A stretch of 64,000 nucleotides of DNA from Saccharum officinarum. Lineage: Eukaryota > Streptophyta > Magnoliopsida > Poales > Poaceae. Shown in pieces: positions 1-11,900 of this stretch. Position numbers and translations under genes: made by a program. The stretch is taken from contig CM036191.1 of assembly GCA_020631735.1 (NCBI GenBank), forward strand, positions 37,121,335 through 37,185,334, in the 5' to 3' direction. Numbering within the stretch: position 1 is the first letter of the stretch; each line of letters begins with the position of its first letter. The notes beneath the pieces are model-generated. The model was given only the letters and a program-made list of their open reading frames with translations, was not told the DNA's origin and did no database searches.

Positions 1-182
1 GTAATTCCATGATAATTAATTAATGGTCTATAATTATCAAATAATAGTGTTTGTGAACATCAGCGCAACATTCGATCATATAGTCAATAATTTAATTTTA
101 GAGAAGCGCACAAAATATAAATTAGATTTCATAGTTGGGGAACAACTATGTAATAATGATTACATAGTTAACAATAATCTAA

Positions 183-3100
183 CTAAGGTGCATCAACAAT
201 GACGGCCTCATCGTGATCAAGCTGTATGTAAGCAAGTTCGTCACCCTGTTCAAGGATAGGTAGGGGTACGTTCGCCCCGAATGGAGGTATTTCCTGATAG
301 CCCTTGTAGTCTTCTTCGTCTGTGAGTCCATCGACACCGACAATCTTCCTTTTCCCTTCTAGGACTACCTTTAGTCTTCCATTTGTCTTGTTGTCCTTTG
401 CATATAAGACTTGCATAACATCTCTTGCAAGGATGAAGGGGTCATCTTTGTATGCAGTCTTAGTGAGATCAACGATAGTGAACCCTTCGCTGTTGGTGGT
501 GATTTCCTCGAGCCGGACCCACTGGCAGTAAAAAATAGCTTCCTTCAACGGACCATAGGCTATCTCCCATATCTCCTCTATGAAACCATAACATGTCGCC
601 TCCACATTGCCATTTTCATCGTGAGCATCAAAACGAACACCACTGTTTTGGTATGTGCTCTTTCCATCTTGCTTTTTTGTGTAGAATGTGAATCCATTTA
701 TGTCATACCCTTGGTACTTAAGAAATGTACTCGAAGGTCCCTTGGCTAAGGCATCTAGTTGATTACCCAACTTTATTCCAAGCAAGCGGCGTCGCAACCA
801 GTTGACAAATTCCTCCTTACATTTTTTACCCAGCCAAGCATGTGACCTGCTCAGATACTGAGTTTGTAGTGATTGCTTGTGCTCCTCAATGTATGGCATT
901 ACACCCTCAGCTTGCTAGAGAACAGCGAACTGTGCCTGTCTGAAAGAAATAGGGTCGTCCACTGTAACAGATTTCTCCTTAATCGTTCCTTTGCCACGTA
1001 GTCTTCCCTCGTGACGAGATTCTGGAACTTCGACACTTTTGATGTCTAGATAATATGTGCAGAACTCAATGGTCTCCTCCGTTGACCATCCTTCAACCAT
1101 ACCCCCTTCTGGCCTGAATTTGTTCCTAACATACATCCTGAAGACTTTCATCAACCTTTCGAAAGGGAACATCTGATGTAGGTACATTGGGCTAAGGGCT
1201 CTAATTTGGTCAACAAGATGAATGAGCAGATGCAATGAGATATCAAAGTAAGTCGATGGGAAATGCATTTCAAGCCTAACAAGAGTTTCGGCTATGTCCC
1301 ACTACAACTGATCCAACGTCGACACATCAATGACCTTTCTTGAGATCACGTTGAAGAACGAGCCTAGCTTTATGATTGTTGCGCGGACCTTTGGGGGGAG
1401 GATACCACGCAGAGCAACAGGGAGCAGCTGAGTCATAATGACATGATAGTCATGGGCCTTCATAGGGCCATAGTTGAACTTGAGTTCTCTCATGTTCACT
1501 AGCCTCTTCGGGTTCGCACAGTACCCTGTCGGAACTTTGAGTTCATTGAAGAAAGAAATAAGGGCATGCCTTTCTTACTTTTTCAGTGTCCATGACGCAA
1601 CCAGAAGTTTGAACTGGCCATTCTCTAGCTCCACGGGATGCAGCTCCTTTCTTATTCCCAAGTGTTGCATGTCCAAACGTGTGGCTAGTGAATCCTTCGA
1701 TGTCCCCCCGGTGTCCATCAAGGTGTTAAGCGTGTTAGCGCACATGTTTTTAGGGATGTGCATGGGATCAAGACAGTGGCGTACACTCAGAAATGGCCAG
1801 TAAGGTAGTTACCAGAAAATCAAATTTTTCTTCCAAACGCTCCCATTAGGCGCTGCTACTGCATTGTCCCCCTTCCCAAGGACAACCTCTAGTTTGTTGA
1901 GTTCTCAAAGTATCGTAGGCCCGTCTCGATATTTTAGAGCTAAGCGTTTCTCAATAGTACCATTGAAATCTTTTCTGTTCTTGTGGTAAGGGTGATCCTA
2001 AGGTAGGAACCTACGGTGTCCCATATAAACTATCTTTGAGTTATTTGGCAGTTGTACCGCATCGGTGTCATCCAAGCACTCGACACATCCAGTATAGCCT
2101 TTTGTCTTCTCTCCGGACAAGAACCTCGCCCTGGTAGGTCGGTGATTGTAGCGATAAGTACTGCCTTGATCGTGACATGTTCCTTTTTGTACTCGTCCTA
2201 AACATCCTCCACACCCTTTTCAAACATCTTCACAAGTGTATCGATCACTGGTTCAAGAAACACATCGATGTCATTCCCAGGTTGTCTTGGCCCTTGGATC
2301 AGTAGTGGCATCTAGATGTATGACCGCTTCATACATACACAAGGTGGAAGGTTGTATATGCAGAGCATCACCGGCCAGGTGCTATGATTGCTTCTAACCT
2401 GGTCGAATGGATTCATCCCATCTGTAGTCAAACCAAACCAAAGGTGTCTTACCTCTCCACCGATGTTCTTATAGAACATAGTATTGACAGTCCTCCAGTC
2501 ATGCCCATCGGCGGGCTGCCTCATCATTGTATCTTTCTTACACTCTTCGCCATGCTAGCGCAACAGCTTGGCTGACTTTGCACATGCAAATAGCCTATGC
2601 ACCCGGGGAGCTATAGGGAAATACCAAACGACCTTTACGGGACCTCTGGTCTTGGTACCCTCATCTGATGGCCCTTATAACGTAGAGCTTCACACTTGGG
2701 GCACTTGTCCAAGTCTTTGTATTTTTCTCCATGGTACAATATGCAATCATTGGAACACGTGTGGATTTTTTCAACCTCGAGGCCGATGGGACAGATCATT
2801 TGCTTGGCCAAGTATATTTTTTCTGGCAACTCGTTGTCTTCTGGGAGCAATTTCCTTATTATATCTAACAACTGATCGAAGCCTTTATTGCTCAATCCAT
2901 TAGTCGATTTGAACTCTAACAGCATGATGTTGACTTCCAGTTTGCTCATTGGATAGTTCTTATACAATGGTGTTTTGCCATCCTGTCTCATTTTCTCAAG
3001 CTTTCTTAGTTGTCTTTCACTGAGACATCCGGTCTCTACATTACGTAGCAGCTGAGAAATGCCATCGTTATCCTCGGTGTCATCAGCTAGCGTGTTCCTG

Positions 3101-3437
3101 AACACATCATTAACTGTGGGCATAGGTTCTGTGTTGACACCGGGTTCCTCGTCAGCATCGTGGATGGCTACGTCAGCCGTGTTCACATCATCATCATTTT
3201 CCTACGAAACATCCACACCAAACCTCGCCATGCATAGTCCATATCGTATAGCCTGACATGAATCCCGTGGTAATCAAGTGCGATCGTATAGACTCAATTT
3301 GACGAAAGTTTCATTGATTCTTGCAATCTTTGCATGGGCAAAAGATAGGGTTCCCATTCCCAGCATGTGATAAACTGGCTAATGCCATGCATGTACCGCT
3401 TGTCCGTTCGGGACAGACGCATCCACTCTCGATCCAT
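183..3437 (-). pseudogene. TNP2-like CACTA transposase, decayed
   Basis: Reading from 3437 downward, the start resembles the transposase-associated domain (MDREWMRLSRTDKRYM). It is followed by the TNP2 core (Cys-rich segment near 2700-2760 with CSNDCILYHG and CPKCEALRYK), a DUF4218-like part (about 1500-940) and a DUF4216-like C-terminus (about 830-480). In the family this protein recognises and cuts element ends. The frame is broken many times: in-frame stops near 3280, 2200, 2000, 1905, 1810, 1580, 1302-1304 and 915-917, and a probable one-base loss near 2635. Neighbouring open segments keep the expected protein order, so this is one old gene rather than several. It is almost certainly inactive. 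Introns could explain a minority of the breaks. Confidence 0.85.
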
Positions 3438-4079
3438 CTCTACACAAAAAACAATTGTAGCTCAAAAGTACTAGTTTTGGAAAACATTATTATACAATAA
3501 TAATTGGAAATTTGAAATTGGTAGCCCCGGCCATATAAATGAAGACACTATTTTTTAAATAAAATTAAAATTTTGGAGACTTGTTCATGAACATCAATGT
3601 AGTTACAAATGCTCTTCAAAATTGTAAAATAATCTACTTGATCTACTCCTTATAACATCAACTAATTATAGCATCACATACTAACAATCATCTTGACCAA
3701 ACCATGTAATTTGCTAGGAATTTAAATGGGTTGATGATATATGGACCCCAACCTTTTTGACAATGGATTCTCAACAAATTGCTTGAAGCCCTCCACAAAG
3801 TCCAATTGGAAATTGCTCTCTAGGATGGAGAAAGAACTAGAACGATAATCAAGCAATGTAGCCATCAAAACAAGCTAATTAATCAACAAAATAAAGGGAG
3901 TGGATGCTTGTTACTAACTTTAAAGCAAAAAGATCAAGCCACTCTTCAAAATCCAAGAACAAGCTTCGTAGAGAAGAGCAGCCGCAACAATGGAGGGAAG
4001 GGCCCAAACGCGCGCTCTCGTGTGTTCTCGGGATGGAAGACAGAGACAGGAGGAAGGAGAGAAGGGCTGTAGCCTTTTG

Positions 4080-4382
4080 TGTAGTCAGTGTATCACCGTC
4101 GGTTCACGACATAAACCGACAGTGATAACAGTACACCACTGCCGGGTCAAGCCAAAAACCGATAGTGATGTATTGCCGATGAGCTACGGCTGGTTTTTGA
4201 CATGAACCGGCAGTGATAGCTGACATGACTGCCGGTTTAAGCCTTCCCTCAATTATTGGCTGGGTCGATCTACCTATCACTGCCGGTTTTGGGTTTCAAC
4301 CGGCAGTGAAGAGACATCACTGTTGGTTGTCCGAATTCCGGCAGTGATGGCGCCGGCAGTGAACCCCAAATCTGGGGTAGTG
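4080..4382. repeat. CACTA subterminal repeat array
   Basis: At least eight imperfect copies of a 10-15 base motif built on 'ccggcagtgat' and its complement 'atcactgccgg' occur in both orientations, ending at the CACTA terminus. Such arrays are the binding sites of the element's own proteins in En/Spm. The window shows only this one end. Confidence 0.8.
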
Positions 4383-4768
4383 TGGTATATCATTAGTTTG
4401 ACACATTATTATCTCTTATTTTCTTTACGGTTGCTTTGTCACATGAGTTACTAGTACAAAGTTCATCATAGGTGGATTTTTATCCTAGATTTGCCACTGC
4501 TTAGAGGCATCGTGGTGGAGAACCCCGCCCCATGTCCTGTTTGCTGTGACTTGCAGGACGTGCTCTGATGTACTATTTCTTTTTTTTGAACTCGATGTAG
4601 TGTTTTTTTTGTGTTTATCTTGATGACGTCACTTCATTTCGTGAGCTTTTAATTCTTTTTTTTAGAATGGACCAAATATGCAGGAAGAATATGATGAGTT
4701 TTTTTTTGAGTGGAAGCAAGCATGTGATCCGTGGTCTAGTTATGCAGTCCAATCCCAAGCCCATAGGA
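4383..4768. other. Intergenic stretch without recognisable gene
   Basis: AT-rich sequence with several poly-T runs next to the CACTA end. I see no coding potential, RNA gene or bounded repeat. Confidence 0.5.
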
Positions 4769-5475
4769 TTCCTGCTGGCCCTACTAGTTCCGCCAGCTAA
4801 GATGGGCCAGTACTTGAGTTGGTTGGCCCAGCCAAAAACTGAGATTTTTCTTCAGGAAAAACTCCACTTTTCCTCCCTCAACTTTTATGATAGTTTGCTT
4901 TTCCTCCCTGTACTTCAAAACCAGGCAAATCACCTCCCTCAACTTTTTAAACCGTGCGTTTACCTCTCTGGAGCGGTTTGAAGGCGGTTTTCTCTTTATC
5001 TTTTTTATTTACTTTGGCTAAATTTTGAAAATCATAGTAAATCATATAAAAATCATAAAATAAAAAATCCAAATTTTTTTAGACTCCACATGAGTAGATC
5101 TACATAGTGAATATATAATATGGTATGTTTTAGTACAAAGTTTTTGCTGTAGATTTATATCTATGCTTTTCTAGAATAGTTTATTACTGCAGTTTCAATG
5201 ATCCAATTGTGGTGAAATTTTTATGATGGTCTAATTATTATATGACTAAATTGTAGTAAAAATTTCATGCTCATTGGATCATGAATAACTTAGTTATAGA
5301 TTTATTTAGGGTTTATGCTTGTTAAATCTAAATAAATATATAGATAAGTTTTACTTAATCTAATGAGTATGAAATTTTTACTACAATTCACCCACATGCT
5401 AAGCAGAACGTGCGTTTGTTCGGAAGCTGCAACTGTTCAATGTGCATACCAGTGAGAGTGGATGGCGGCCATGAG
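4769..5475 (+). repeat. Dispersed duplicated block, copy A (interrupted)
   Basis: Two parts, about 4769-4851 and about 5400-5475, match 59285-59367 and about 59419-59480 closely and in the same order. In copy A about 550 bases of a different repeat separate them; in copy B only about 50 bases do. The shared sequence has no clear coding function and may belong to an unclassified repeat family. Confidence 0.7.
4853..5395 (+). mobile_element. One-sided fragment of a long-TIR (fold-back) element
   Basis: The segment begins 'ggaaaaactccacttttcc' and continues with 'cctccctcaactttt' phrases, then 'ataaaaatcataaaataaaa' and 'gactccacatgagtagatc'. It follows, in the same order, the left arm of the element at 60249-61931. 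The opposite inverted arm is missing, so this is a truncated copy or a solo arm. It separates the two parts of duplicated block copy A. Confidence 0.65.
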
Positions 5476-5617
5476 GTCGAACAAAGCTTCACCGGCGCAT
5501 GAGGCGACAGGCGACCTCGTTGTGCTTTGGCCGATACCGTTCACTTGGGATCATTTGGCTGGATTCGTTCGGAAACAAAGATTCGTCTAAGCCAAGCCAA
5601 AAGTGGTTGCGGACTCA

Positions 5618-5855
5618 GGCATTGGTTAGATGCCTTCCAAATTTCAAATACCAACTTTTCGTCCACATCGAGTCTTTGGACATATGCATGAAGCATTAAA
5701 TATAAATAAATAAAATAACTAATTGCACAGTTTGGTTGTAAGTTATGAGACAAATCTTTTAAACCTAATTAGTCTATGATTGGACACTAATTGCCAAATA
5801 CAAACGAAAGTGCTACAGTAACCAAATTCTAAAAAAAAATCATCTAAACAAAGCC
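5618..5855. mobile_element. MITE, PIF/Harbinger (Tourist)-like
   Basis: The ends form imperfect inverted repeats (ggcattggttagatg at the left; catctaaacaaagcc at the right), flanked by the 3-bp direct repeat 'tca'. The interior is non-coding and about 240 bp long. It contains the phrase 'acctaattagtctatgatt', common in grass MITEs. Superfamily assignment rests on the 3-bp target-site duplication and the GGC/GCC ends. Confidence 0.7.
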
Positions 5856-5923
5856 TCAGAGACAAGAACATAAAAGTGTGTCACTTGTATTGAGATAATT
5901 ACAGGACAACATGCTATGGATTA

Positions 5924-6139
5924 CTACTCGGATTTCACGTCGTTGAAAAACTGACACAGTGTGAGTTGGGCCACTGCAGGCCATTGGCTTTGACTTGTTT
6001 GATCTATCATGTGTTGGTGTTGCTCAGCAGAGTACTTGTCCACCACTGAACTACTGATGTCCATCAGAACTTTGAGCTCTTGCTGAATGACCCCAATGTT
6101 GCTGACACGAGAGAAGTGCAAATCAAAGTTTTTCATCAC
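5924..6139 (-). pseudogene. gag N-terminal fragment of the gypsy-like element
   Basis: A 71-residue reading frame starts MMKNFDLHFSRVSNIGVIQQ and is helical and polar, as at the N-terminus of gag in grass gypsy elements of this kind. It stops at 5924 after 'FFNDVKSE', far shorter than a complete gag. The 'VIQQELKVLMD' heptad-like spacing suggests a short coiled coil. Family assignment is from general resemblance and from its position downstream of the primer-binding site. Confidence 0.5.
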
Positions 6140-7125
6140 TTGATCCTAGCGAGGCTTGTCATCCTCTGCTCTTTTGGACATGGTGTCCACCAAGATTTTT
6201 GTCTGCACCGAGGGTTTGGGAGGAGCCGTTGTGACTGATGAAGGAAAATCCAAAGACCGGTTGTGAGCATGCAACAGGTTTGGATGAATCGTCCCCTATT
6301 CCGTGCTTGTCACCATCCCGGACACTAGGAAGTGAGGCGTGATCGAGGAATTCTATGTGGGAACAAGCACCCCGCAACCCAAATAGATGGACAGTTCCCC
6401 ACCAAATGCCACCGCACCACAATTGAATGATGCAACTACGGAATTTACACAAGAGTAGGTGCCCCGTAGCCCTTGTTGTTTGTTCAAGCGTACTAGAGAA
6501 GAAAAAGAGCAAGATTGGAGTAGCCCATTATGGTTCACGCCGCTAAACCTTAGCTGGTTGAAGTAGTCCCCCGGTTGATGAAGAAGCCTGGCACAGAAGC
6601 TGACGATGCTGGTTGTTGCCGCGCCATTAGATCCTGATGCAACGCCGTGCACCCCTGCGAGAACAAGGAAACACACCCGCATGTCTTGAAGCTGGATCTT
6701 GTCATGGTACATCACCATGGAACGACGCTGCCCCCAAACCAGTGTTGAACCGGATCAACTACAACATGGACCTATGGGACCTCATGAGATTTGCCGATGG
6801 CCAAGATGCGAGATCGACCCGTCATCGGGGATTACGATCTGAGACTCAAAGCACCGATTGGAGAAGCATGCTGAGGATAAACCGGCTTTGATACCACTAT
6901 AACACCCCTGGTCACCGGTGATAGCCGTCGACATGAGTGCTCAAGCAAGTATAGGGAATCAAGGAATAATGTCGGTGAGGGCAGCCTTCCTAAACACTTG
7001 TGAATTGCAATGTCTGAATGCTGGTGTCCGTACTGGTTTGGGCACTTATGTGCCACTATTGTCTCTGGCCATCTAGGACCCCGTGATAGTACACAAGTAG
7101 GAAACATAATTTGACAAATACGTTA

Positions 7126-7727
7126 GAGCATCTCCAAGTGTTCCTCGTATCCCTCCTCCATCCATGATTTTTTGGAAAAAATGAGAAAAACTCATCTCCA
7201 AGAGTACCCATATCCCTTCTCCATCTTTTGGCACTTGGCAAACCAACCTTCACCGCACGTAAAAATGCGCGCATCCAAGTCGCGCAGATCAGGACTTCCC
7301 CGCGCTCACAGCCGGTGGCTGGTGGCCCTACTGCCTCAGCCCGCACTCACGGAAGGCAGCCTGCTTCTTGCACCGCGGCCCCGCACCCGCTGCCGGCGAT
7401 CTTCACGCCTGCGGTGACGGCTCCACGCGTCGTGGCTGGACGACCTCCACGGCTGCGGCTGGCTGCCCCAGACTAGAGCGCACAACCAGGTCTTCCCGGG
7501 GGAGGTGTTTGCATACTACGGCCCTTGTGCACCTTCATGCTCGCGGATGATGGCACCAGCACCCACGTCTAGTGCACAGCCACGCATCTCGACTAACGGC
7601 TTCTGGGAAGAGAAATGTTGGATACTATTGGAGATGACATTATTTATTTTTCTCCCAATAGCTTTTTTGGGAGTTAGAAAATATGGAGTTTTTGGGAGAA
7701 AAATATGAGAAACTCTTGGAGATGCTC
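7126..7727. mobile_element. Short TIR element with 'gagcatctcc' ends, inserted in the LTR
   Basis: The left end 'gagcatctccaagtgttcc' and right end 'aactcttggagatgctc' are inverted repeats; flanks are 'tta' and 'tga', a 3-bp duplication with one mismatch. The interior near 7260-7610 is unusually GC-rich compared with its flanks and has overlapping open frames in several phases. That could be a captured host fragment or simply compositional bias. No protein family is recognised. It splits the gypsy-like LTR at 6899-8079. Confidence 0.65.
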
Positions 7728-8081
7728 TGAGCAACTAGAGGAAACACCTTTCTCTTCCCACGCCATCTTCTTCGCTGATCAGCGCCAGGTGTGACGACAC
7801 ATCCTCAACAATCCTCTTTGACGTTCAGATAGAGGAGAGCATAGTAGACAGCTAGAGAAATCCCCTTTCCTGTTAGTTTGCTCGAGTCTTAGAATGGTGA
7901 CCGTTGCCATGCACCGTAGCAATAAATAAACTCGATCCGGCGTTGAGACGTCAGCGTCGTTCGCCAGAATCTGGTCATCTATCTGCTCCTCCAAATCCTC
8001 CGTACCAGAATTTCCCGTTGCCCAGAACCTGGAGGAGCTGCTTCCCACCCACACCTTGAATTGGCTTCGGTTTAGAAGATA

Positions 8082-8340
8082 CTTTATCCGTTTCAAATTA
8101 TAAATCATTTCATGAATCTTGGAGAGTCAAAGCATTTCAAGTTTGACTAAAATTATAGAGAAAATTATAAAGATTCGTGATATCAAATAGGTATACTATG
8201 AAAATATAATTAATGAAGAATCTAATAATACTTAGTTGGCATCATAAATGTTATTACCTTATCATATAAATTTGGTCAAACTTGAGATGCATAGACTGTC
8301 CAAGATTCTTGGAATGACTTATAATTTGGGATGGAAGGAG
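8082..8340. mobile_element. Stowaway MITE (Tc1/mariner type)
   Basis: The ends are 'ctttatccgtttcaaattat' and the inverted counterpart 'ataatttgggatggaaggag'. Both flanks carry the TA target site (8080-8081 and 8341-8342). Length, AT content and the internal phrase 'cttggagagtcaaagcat' match the Stowaway elements common in grasses. A second member lies at 59859-60117. Confidence 0.9.
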
Positions 8341-8528
8341 TATATATCACCACCACCGATAAGATAACACGATCGATGAAAATCGAAACAGCACCAGGAA
8401 GAGAAAAATACAATTGACAGAAGCCATATAATTGTGCAGTTACAGGATTACAAAGCAGGCAATATAATGTTCTTAATATATGCTCACTGTATACACAGGC
8501 ATATAGCAGAATTCACGATCTCATGCAT

Positions 8529-8842
8529 GGGGGTGTTTGGATCTAGGCCCTGTCACTCGGATATTTAGATGCCAATTAGAAGGATTAAACATGAGCTAAT
8601 TATAAAACTAATTACATAAGTTGTGACTAATCACGAGACGAATCTATTAAACCTAATTAAGCATTGATTAACATATGTTTACTGTAGCATCATATGGACC
8701 AATCATGGATTAATTAGGCTTAATAGATTCGTCTTAGCGAATTAGTCTCCATTTATAAAATTAGTTTTATAATTTGCCTATGTTTAATATTCATAATTGA
8801 TATCAAATATCCGATGTGACGGAACTAAAATTCCTCGTTCCA
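8529..8842. mobile_element. MITE with 'ggggtgtttggat' end
   Basis: It starts 'ggggtgtttggatctaggc' and has an internal palindrome: 'gagacgaatctattaaacct' is mirrored by 'ggcttaatagattcgtct' about 70 bases on. The right end keeps 'catccgatgtgacggaact'-type sequence but has lost the outer terminal repeat, so the right border is approximate. No coding capacity. It lies just past the 3' end of gene 1. Confidence 0.7.
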
Positions 8843-8903
8843 AGTATACTGTACGTATTGTTTGGAGTTGCTCACAATTATTGTACACACCCGTAACTGG
8901 ACA

Positions 8904-11900
8904 CTACAATCTGTCTGACCTGAACCTTTTTTGGAGGTATGCTGGTTTCTTTGGGGCCCACATCATTTTATTGCCATCTAGCATCTCAAGAACGTCCAGC
9001 ATGGTGGGCCGGTCTTCCCTATCATACTGAGAGCACAAGAGCCCTATCTCCATGCATTTTTCTATCTCCAGCTGGTCGTCGCCATACAATAATGACGGAT
9101 CAAATAACTCCATCATTCTAGGTCCAGCTTGCCGCGCCCCCCAAGCCTGATGAGAAGCAAACATGAACAGATGGATGTTGTGTGACACACACATACATAC
9201 GTATGTATGCTTGTAAATAAAAGACGCTACAAGTTAGGTACTTACCCATGCAGCCAGATCTTTGAGCTTTGGTTTAAATTTGCACATACCGCCAATGGTC
9301 TCAAGGAGGATGATCCCGAAACTGTATATGTCAACCATTGTCGTCAATCTACCATCCATAATATATTCTGGAGCCATGTATCCCCTGAGTAGTTAAAAAA
9401 CAAGTCAAAGAGAGAAAGAAGGGAAACCACATGCTTATGCATGCCATGAACTCAAGTTAATGTACATTTTGGAAGAATGACGTCTTACATTGTGCCTGCC
9501 ACAACGTTTTGTGTCGTAAATTCACGATCACTTTGTTCAAACATTTTAGCTATTCCAAAGTCGCTAATCTTAGGACTCATGTAACGATCCAAGAGGATGT
9601 TGCTTGGTTTCAAGTCCAAATGAATAATTCGCTGCTCATGTAGGTAATGTAGGCCATGGGCCATCCCCTGAATTATCCGGAAGCGGGAGGACCAATTAAG
9701 TTGTGACCCTGCAAAATACAGTATTACAAAGAAGCAAATATTAGTTATATTCAAATAAATAAAGTCCAAAACATGAATGGAGATTGTACTAATAATTGTT
9801 TCAGTGGAGCACATGCCATTGATAATTTTCTCCAAGCTTCCATTTGGCATGTATTCTTGGACCATGAAACAAAGCGATTCTTCAGCTGCAAATTTTTTGT
9901 TTGAGTGTCTAGCTACATGGCCATATCCCAGAAGTTTAACTATATTATTGTGCTCAAGCTTTGAAACAATACTGAGCTCATCACATATGCTCTCTGCTGA
10001 GTGGTAAGATGAAACTGGAAGTTTCTTGATGGCAACTTCGAGTCTGTCATGTAGTACACCCTGGAAAGTATAAATTTTGGACCAGGGTAAGTGATAAGTT
10101 TATTTTGTAGAAAGTACTTAACTAGTAACATTTTCCCATCCATTGTAATACGTGCAAAAACTTTGTTTATAGTGGGCTCATTAAATGCCGTGTGTCCTAA
10201 TTAATGTGGTGTGTGTTATAGTGCTCCAAGGGAACCAAACTTAAGTATCTTCAGTCTCTCATGACCGACGACTCCAACATCAAGTGTATTGATATTGTGT
10301 TAACGAAACAAGTGAGATTCCATTGTAAGATTATCATATGTTCAACACTAAAAAGTATCTTGTTGCAAGAAAATTGGCATCCACAAATATTTGGTGAGAA
10401 AAGGCGACCAGACCATTTGTTGTGTTGAACATCAGAAGAAGACAAGAAAAGGTGCTCTCCAGAATTACTATTCAGAAGAGGAAGACTGTGAAATCAGCAT
10501 GTAAGGAAAATGGCACTTACGTACCTAGGGCCCATTAAGTGATTTTGGTGATTGAGTGACAATATCATCAATTGAACTAATGTTGTTGGCTAGTATGCAA
10601 AGTTTTATTCCTATGGATGCAAGGAAGGACTTGGATGAGGCAACAGTGACGATCATGTGTTCAACACCCCAAGCAAAGAACATGGAGTTGTCATGCAGAC
10701 CCTAGAAGACAAGCAAGAAGTCCAAGGCATCAAGTGAAAAAAGCAAGTACATGAAGACGACGCAAAAGGAGAACCCCACAGAGCACTGGAGCTTCGAGGA
10801 TTTCTGTGACAAAGCACTGGAGCTGGAGTTGAGGAAAGTTGCTAGTGTGTTGAGGGTCATCAATTAGTGCTATAGGGACAAAAGTACTCGAGTTAATATC
10901 ATATAATTACCAAGAGTGCTTTGTGAAGTGCTTAGGCCAGTTAGAGGTCACCTTTAGGCTTAGACCTAATATTTAGTGAGGTTTGCATACCTCCTTGCTA
11001 TCGGTGCTTGTTTGCACCCAGTGTTGTACACTAGGGGCTTATAATGTAGCGAGACCATTTAATATGTTTAGTGGCCCCCTACGTTGAACCAAGGGAATGA
11101 GGCCCAATGCGTTTTGGCTAGAAACTCATGGTGAAGATGGCAGGGAGACCCATTTGCTCATAGGGAAGACCTATGGGCAATCCATGAAGTTATCCAACCG
11201 GGAGCTTGGTCCTTGGGAGGGGCTCTAACGAGGACTAGGGGAAGCGTGAGCTTCTTGGTACCTCGAAAACATTGTCATCGCAGGAGTTTGTGTATCTCTA
11301 ACTCATTTACATTTTTTTGCTTAATTTTACTTGAATTCCTTGGTTGTGTGCTTTCCATTCCTAAAATAGCTTGTTAGGTAGTTGATAGGATTGAAACCTA
11401 GGGTCAACTTTTTGCGTTAGAGATATAGCAACACTTAGCAAAACCGTATTGCACATCTAGATAGTATCTCTCATAGATTTTGACAACTAGATTTTAGAGG
11501 CTATTTGTTTTTAAGTTGCCTAATTCAACCTCCTCTTAGGTGGCATATGGTCCCTTCACACCAAACTATCTACTGCATCAATGCTGGGAGCAGATAAAAA
11601 AATGCTCTCTAGAGTTATGATCCGGTGGTAGCAGCTGGTGAAGGGCCCTTTGGACATAGGAACTTTGATATAGGAGTTTCATAGAATCATTTCATTTTGA
11701 CAGGAAAAACACATGAAATAGAAATATGATTCTATATCAACTCGATGCACTTTTCTTAGAAAGTTTAATAAAGCCATTTTATAAGAAAAGCAGGCAAAGG
11801 CAAGCAACAACATTTTGAAGAGAACCACCAGAGAAGGGATGCAGCAGAGGAGTAAATCATTAGCCATTGTATGTGGAAGGATCACACAGGAGCCGTGGCA

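Larger units (their letters stand above)
1..4382 (-). mobile_element. CACTA (En/Spm) DNA transposon, partial, one end in window
   Basis: The right end reads ...ggggtagtg at 4382, whose reverse complement begins CACTACCCCAGAT, the diagnostic CACTA terminus. Just inside it lie many short inverted and direct copies of a subterminal motif (accggcagtgat and complement), as expected for En/Spm-type transposase binding sites. A decayed TNP2-type transposase is encoded on the minus strand, reading away from this terminus. The other end lies beyond the left edge of the window, so the target-site duplication cannot be checked. Confidence 0.88.
5870..8079 (-). mobile_element. Ty3/gypsy-like LTR retrotransposon fragment (LTR, primer site, gag start)
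   Basis: On the minus strand an LTR end (ggggtgttata, expected ...ttaca) at about 6899 is followed at once by 'tggtatcaaagccggt' (6896-6881), a primer-binding site for initiator tRNA-Met. A leader and a gag-like start follow, at lower coordinates. To the right, 6899-7125 and 7728-8079 look like one LTR interrupted by the inserted element at 7126-7727. The polymerase part and second LTR are absent. The outer LTR border is not defined by sequence; 8079 is where a Stowaway MITE begins. Confidence 0.6.
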
